DNA from: Sipunculus nudus
Lineage: Eukaryota > Annelida > Sipuncula > Golfingiida > Sipunculidae
Assembly (NCBI GenBank): GCA_026874595.1
Contig: CM049311.1
Location: 71,534,453-71,598,452, forward strand
Direction: 5' to 3'
DNA length: 64,000 nt
Below are positions 58,313 through 64,000 of this stretch, in pieces. The notes under the pieces are model-generated. The model was given only the letters and a program-made list of their open reading frames with translations. It searched no databases and was not told where the DNA came from. How positions within the stretch are numbered: position 1 is the stretch's first letter; every line of letters begins with the position of its first letter. Made by a program: the position numbers and the translations under genes.

Positions 58313-60869
58313 AACAAATGAGATAAAGGATCCATAAAAGCAGCTGTACTACAGTAAAGTGACAATGTACCAATCCTTTAACACAGAATTGTACAATAGA
58401 ATTTTCTGTCCATGTTTCTGAATCAGAAATTACAGTTTGAACAGTATTCATCAAATAACAGCAGATAGAAGAAATGTATAAACACTAAAAGGCCCAGAGT
58501 GACTCAAAAGGTTGAGGCAAGAGGCCATATGTTTGAAACAAATGGCAAAAGAAAACTGACAGTAACACAGACATAAACAGCATGAAATAAACAAATATTT
58601 GAACATATTCAGTGGAGAATGATGTAATCTGTTTATTCATTCTTATGCAAGGCATCTATTTAAGCCTCTTGCTGCAACATGGCAAGTTTATAAGATTTAT
58701 TTTACAAGGTATCAAGGGTAACACCCTGGCAATTAATCAAATGAATTATGGTATGTTCACTTTAACATATCCTTGTTCATTTGTCACATGTGCAAAATAT
58801 TTCAAGGTGAGAAAAGTTATCTTTTATGAAGAACTATAAAATTTGCAGTCTTCATATACTGACCCTGCAGCCTTACGAGTCTCACTTGTCAGTTCTTTTA
58901 CTAGTATAAGATAACTTCATTCTGTCTAACTGAGAATATATAAATGATAAAAGTTAACAAAAATATTATTAATCAGTCAACATATTTCACCAAAATTTTC
59001 AAAATTCTCCTTGTGATTCATTAATAAAGACCTTACTTACTCATAAAATCAGTAAGAATCATAACTGTTTACAAGGAAGCCTATTTTTGTCTGAACCACT
59101 TGGTTTAATGACATGGAAATTTTTCATGCAGTGCTCATCTATACCTCTATCATCACTGAAATAAATATGAGACATAAAATGCTACACTTAAACAATAATT
59201 AATGGTAGACTGACTGAGAGTTGTATGTTTCTTACAAGTATGACTTGTTTGTTTATAAACACAGTACCATTAGGCTGACATAGTCCTTATAATTCAATTA
59301 CACAAGACTTGTGAAGAGCAATGCTGGTTTGATAATGGCAGTTTAAGTAATTCTGATAAATATAGGGGCCATTTGTTGCAAATGATAATTAATGGAGATT
59401 CAGTACCATCCTAAAATCCTTAAACCAAACCAGACAAAATTCCAAAGGCTGATACTGCTATAGTGATAATGTGGTTAAACCTCAACAACAGACACCATGG
59501 ACTGTAGCACTAGAAGCCTGAAAAAAAAATTGCCATTTGAGTGAGAAATATTTATGACATGAAACAACTTGTTGCTTTATGATCTTAAGCGCACTTAGAT
59601 GAGAACATTTGTCATCATTAGACAATGTTGTTGAGATGGCTGCTGCCAAATAATATTAAATGACCCATTCACGTCCCAGTAGTGCTGTGAAACAGGAAAA
59701 AGCTCTGTTTAAACAAATTTTTCTTTTTTTTTTTCAAATCAAACCAACAAGATTGTGCTTTCATTCAATCTGATTTCATATTTTCAAACACATAACATTT
59801 TTAGAATTTCGAAAAAACACAAAAGATAATGAAAAGGAGGCCAACCATTTCATATTATATGCTCATTCACGTATTTATTTAGTTTGGTCATCCTTTTTTC
59901 TCTCTTGTTAAACCTTTACTCATCTTAACAGCATCACTTCAGTGTAATTTACTTAAATGTTAATAACCAAGTGTACAAGTCTGGCACTGTACTGTCAGAT
60001 TGTGCCTCAGGCATCACACTCAACCAGCCAACACTGTATTACATCCACTGGCAATACAAATATTCCCTCCAAGACAGATTGACAATGGCTACCCCTGTAC
60101 ATAGCCCTGCCTTGGCTTTAGTATTTGCATTTACTAATAAAATGCTTAAAATAAAACATGATTCCATATACTGATAGACTAAACTCAGAGCCAGCTCATA
60201 TCACAAAAGCCCTGTAAAGTCTGTATGGTGAATCCCTGATATTTGCATATTAAGGCGAGAACAAGGCTCTTTGAGGACCTGAAGATTCCCCTATATTGCA
60301 TATCAGGCTGTCACACCTCATGTGAGTGGCATCATTGCTATGAGAACGACATCAGGGGTCCCACAGCTTGACCCGCTTGGTCACATTCACACTGAAATGA
60401 TGAATTCAGGTATTCCACACATGGACCTTTGTGTCCTATATGATATATCTCTGCTGAATGAATATTACGGTCCATAGGCCAAATGTAAGTGCATATTGTA
60501 GACACTATCAAAATTGTACCGATAGGTCCAGTAAAATTCCATCTGCCAAGATGACAAGAGCAGATTGGCTGAGCCAGAGTTTGTTAGGCTTACTTTTAGG
60601 AGTTTTGGTCCGATAAACATTAAGGCTTAGGGTTAAAGTGTTGTAAGTCTGGCCCAACTCAACATTAGCGACGGCCTAAAAATATTAAGACAAATTAAAT
60701 GGGAATATTATTAGCCAATTGGAAGCCCGGAATAGGTGATAAGTGAATGAACCATGTTAGTTTTTGAAAAAGTTTCAGATTAAGACCACTGCTGACATCA
60801 CTGGAAGAGACCTTAGTTCAGAGAGGCGTGGGTGTGTGGCACAGACCATCCGGGAACCAGCCAAGATTA
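58313..60869. other. No gene or recognised repeat
   Basis: 2.5 kb of mainly AT-rich DNA. Short ORFs lack domains. Composition becomes more mixed after 60,180. Confidence 0.5.
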
Positions 60870-61021
60870 CCAGTCCATGAAATAAGAGGGTCAGATAGTG
60901 GTAAATTAGTTATATGAACTGCCACAAGATGGCGGTACAGATATTAAGTGCAATACAACGCGGTCACATTTGATTTCTCTGTCAGAAGCAACAATTAAGT
61001 CTTAACTATTTCATGGACTGG
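60870..61021. repeat. Inverted repeat flanking 120 bp
   Basis: CCAGTCCATGAAATA at 60,870-60,884 is exactly inverted as TATTTCATGGACTGG at 61,007-61,021. The interior contains CACAAGATGGCGGTACAG, a YY1-like word. It could be a tiny TIR element or a stem-loop. Confidence 0.55.
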
Positions 61022-61266
61022 GCCAGTGTACCCCTGTACACTCTGGACACTGACTTTTGTGTTATTTTTCAGGACTACATGTAAATTTGCACATATAATT
61101 GTCTCCTTGGATATTCTCGAGCTTATAATTATTAATGTTTAAGTATGTAAATACAAAAGAAACATAAAACATTTAATAAAAAGAATTCTAACAATGTCAT
61201 ATTTTCACAATGCATTGTATGGAAATGTGACATTTTCATAATGTACTTTTATTGTATTCACATATA

Positions 61267-62365
61267 CAGTCAAGCCCACTTTGTGTCATATCGGTTAATA
61301 GAAAATCCCGCTTATTGTCACATAAATCTGAAATCCCAAACCATTTCCTATATAAATAATGATAAATCTGACCGTTTAATATCATGGAATATTGTCATAA
61401 ACCTGTTTATTGTCATGCTTGGAACCTATTGCAGTGAAACCAGATCGCAGTTGATATCACATCAGACGCCGACACAGCGATCAACGTGGCCAAGAGCCTG
61501 TAATCGGTCAGGCATATCAAACGATCTCATCTCCCACTTGTGTGCGGCAGGCAAGTGCAGTGATGCATGCAGGTCAGTCCCCGTCACTTAGCCAATTTAC
61601 GTCTTAAGATACCACGGTAAACCAGATTATTGCGATTCTTCGTACGATGTTTGCGATCACATGTCATACATAATGAACTCCTGGCCTTTGCAAGGCCTTG
61701 GTTTACACCTCGGTGAAGTTTCGCCAAGATGATATGAAGCACGAGCTCTTAATGTTGCTTGCGACTGGAAATCCCCTTTAAGGGTCAAGAAAAGCTGGAG
61801 GTTTTGTGAGCACAGGAGGAGATACTCGGTCTAAAACCTCAATCGATGCAAAACTTCAGAAAGTTGACAATAGCATGATGATGCCCGCTTACCCAACAGT
61901 CCTATCATCAAGACGTTCATGGAAGTTTGAGTAATTAATAAGATACCCAAAAATAAAGCGCAATAGTCGGGGGAAATAATTATTTAGTAAAATTGTTTGC
62001 CTACGCATAACGTTATAACCTTGCCACATATTTCCAGACATTTGACCTCATGACCCAGACGCTACGTGTCTTTCTGTAAGCAAGTCATATTTTTGTCAGT
62101 TATTGCCGCATGCAACACAAAACTTACAGGAAATAAATTGTCAGGTGTGTATAAACGTAATTTGATATGCCGTTGTGCAACAGAAATATTCATAAACGTT
62201 TCTATTTCCTTTTTGTTGATGATTTATTCAATATCATTTGAGACATATAACACTTCTTCTAAGACTCAAAAGGACATCGATGTTTAAGCCCGCAAATTGT
62301 CACATCCCGGTTATTATCATAATTTATACATGCACCACCTACATGACAATAAGCGGGCTTGACTG
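61267..62365. mobile_element. 1.1-kb pogo/Tc1-like TIR element
   Basis: CAGTCAAGCCC at 61,267 is perfectly inverted as GGGCTTGACTG ending at 62,365, and TA flanks both sides as expected for a Tc1/mariner target duplication. Inside the ends, GTGTCATA/ATGACA blocks recur in both arms several times (CCCGCTTATTGTCA near the left; TGACAATAAGCGGG and AATTGTCACATCCCGG near the right). No transposase coding is visible. The centre (61,440-61,830) is CpG-rich and unlike the arms. Confidence 0.7.
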
Positions 62366-64000
62366 TATTGGGAAAGATATTGAAATAAAACATATAAAAA
62401 TATGTGAATTAAGCTTAACATTGTGACACACAAGGGATGGAACAGTGTTAAAAACAGAAACATCAAAACTACTAGCAGCAGATTAATGTCAGAGGATATG
62501 TACCCATTTATAACAAACAAACCTGTTGTTCACACAGCAAGGACAGTAATGTTCACCTTTCGTGTACTTCACAGGCATTTAATAAATATTTAACAGCCCT
62601 GCCAAAGACTCAAACCATCACCTTTCATGGGCCTGCTTGTTAAATGTGGAGCAAGTCTATTTGCCCTTGCTTGTCTCAGTAAACTCCAATTTATTTGTTT
62701 GGCCCTTCAGACATGTCAGAAAACAACTTCAGAGTGGTCCACTAAATGACCTGACTTGTTGTCACTCTACACTGACCACCTAAGTTTACAACAACCTAAA
62801 ATGTTCCTCATTAAAAGCACCTGAGAATTTAATGGGACTTATGGTGAGCATTTATTTTAATTTCTTAAATCAATAAGACCTGGGAAATCACATGAGCCTG
62901 TGAAAACTCCACATATATATCTGACATATGTGAATAAATATTTATGTGACATATGTGAATTAAAATGAGGAGAGGAACTGATAAAGGGCTGTGCCCTGTT
63001 TTACCATCCCCATTGCTTCGTTTTGCAATAAAATGTTGTTCAAACCAATAAATATTTACTGCTTGCCAATTCAGATTATTAAGAAGGAATCTGAATGTTT
63101 GTAAGAATTGGACCTATTTAGTAACAGTCCATATAATTAATAAGAATGGCTTATTCAAAATACCATGGAACTAATCATCAAAATTTAACCATAATAAGAA
63201 AACTGAGTCACATTTAAGTCCTAATCTCAGCGAAGCTACCTCATACTGAAGTTTAAGTGCCTAGATATCAATCTTATAATAATAAGATGTCATGTCTGGA
63301 ATGATCAGTGCATTAAAGCTCAAATACTCATTTGGAGTACATAAAGGTGTTGGAATGAGTTCCAGACCTTCCAGTCTACTTCCAGTGCTTGAGATATTTT
63401 CAGGCAACTTGGACCAAATTCTTGTCAGGTCCATCATTTGAACCAGTTCTCTTGCACTGATGAATAACCCATAAATATCATATGCCCATTGCAGTAAATG
63501 TATGTTTTTAAATCTTTTGCTATGTTAGTGAATTATTAAGTGTTATAAAATACTTATCAAAAGGCCAAAAAAGGTAGGGTTCTCAGGCACCGCACATCAA
63601 TTTAAACCCCCTGCATCAAAACTTTTTATTTTGATTTTCCATAGAAACTTACCAATTTTGAGCTCCAGCCGCTCAGACATCCCAAAAAGATAAAACATTA
63701 CAACTTTGATCAGAATTCCTTTGTTATGTAGAGAGCTTTTACCCCATTCAGCAAAATAATTCTGTTATTATCATGCTTTTTCCTGATCAAATAACATTTT
63801 TATCAAAACATACAAAAAGGGTAAACAAAAATCTCCCTCGCGCACTGATTTATGAAAATAAGTGCCTGAGAACCAAACCTTTGTTCTTGCCTTAATGTTG
63901 TGAAAAAAAATCCATGAAATCTAGCAACTCCGTCACATTAGGCAACTTCAAAATTATAAATTGATTTAAAAAAAATAAAAATAGGAGTGCAATTTTAAAA
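62366..64000. other. No gene or recognised repeat
   Basis: AT-rich, with short direct repeats of ACATATGTGAAT at 62,925-62,960. Nothing else can be named. Confidence 0.55.

Noticed and set aside
61241-61591. 116-codon ORF at the left of the pogo-like element
   Set aside because: It crosses the TIR and shows no helix-turn-helix or DDE-like motif, so it is not a transposase.

Overview
The window is animal nuclear DNA: AT-rich, intron-dominated and packed with transposable elements. The repeat vocabulary points to a lophotrochozoan, most likely a marine mollusc (my inference, with no database check). That vocabulary includes non-autonomous Helentron-like elements with tandem-repeat cores, hammerhead-ribozyme repeats, a DIRS-type retrotransposon, and repeats ending in GACAGACGGAC runs and TCAGCTGAGCTAA.

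One host gene is clear. The 5' part of a VPS13-family lipid-transfer protein gene lies on the minus strand from about 34,786 leftwards and runs off the left edge. Nine coding exons (34605-34701, 30711-30754, 23726-23768, 21897-22097, 8058-8140, 4456-4614, 3440-3532, 1088-1145, 613-734) join in phase with GT-AG introns. They encode the first 300 residues, including the whole chorein-N region. An in-frame stop upstream of the ATG and a splice acceptor at 34787-34788 show that this exon carries 5' UTR and that a further non-coding exon lies at higher coordinates. No exon seen so far resolves where that first exon is.

Almost everything else in 1-34,600 is intronic repeat. Intron 9 (1-612) and intron 1 each carry a hammerhead ribozyme inside related copies of one dispersed repeat. 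Intron 5 and intron 2 each carry a complete Helentron-like element with a CCG microsatellite and a 280-bp tandem core. Intron 4 holds a decayed LINE reverse transcriptase, two family-A elements and an older 140-bp array. Intron 1 also holds a foldback element with arms built of nested palindromes.

From 34,787 to 64,000 there is no confident gene. The stretch contains two minus-oriented Helentron-like elements (38.7-39.8 kb, 53.7-55.5 kb), a solo Helentron end (47.9 kb), a frameshifted, 3'-truncated DIRS-like retrotransposon (49.8-52.8 kb) fused to a family-A repeat, a second tandem-repeat cluster (56.8-58.3 kb), and a 1.1-kb pogo/Tc1-like TIR element (61.3-62.4 kb) with a CpG-rich interior. 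One possible plus-strand exon lies at 47,080-47,235.
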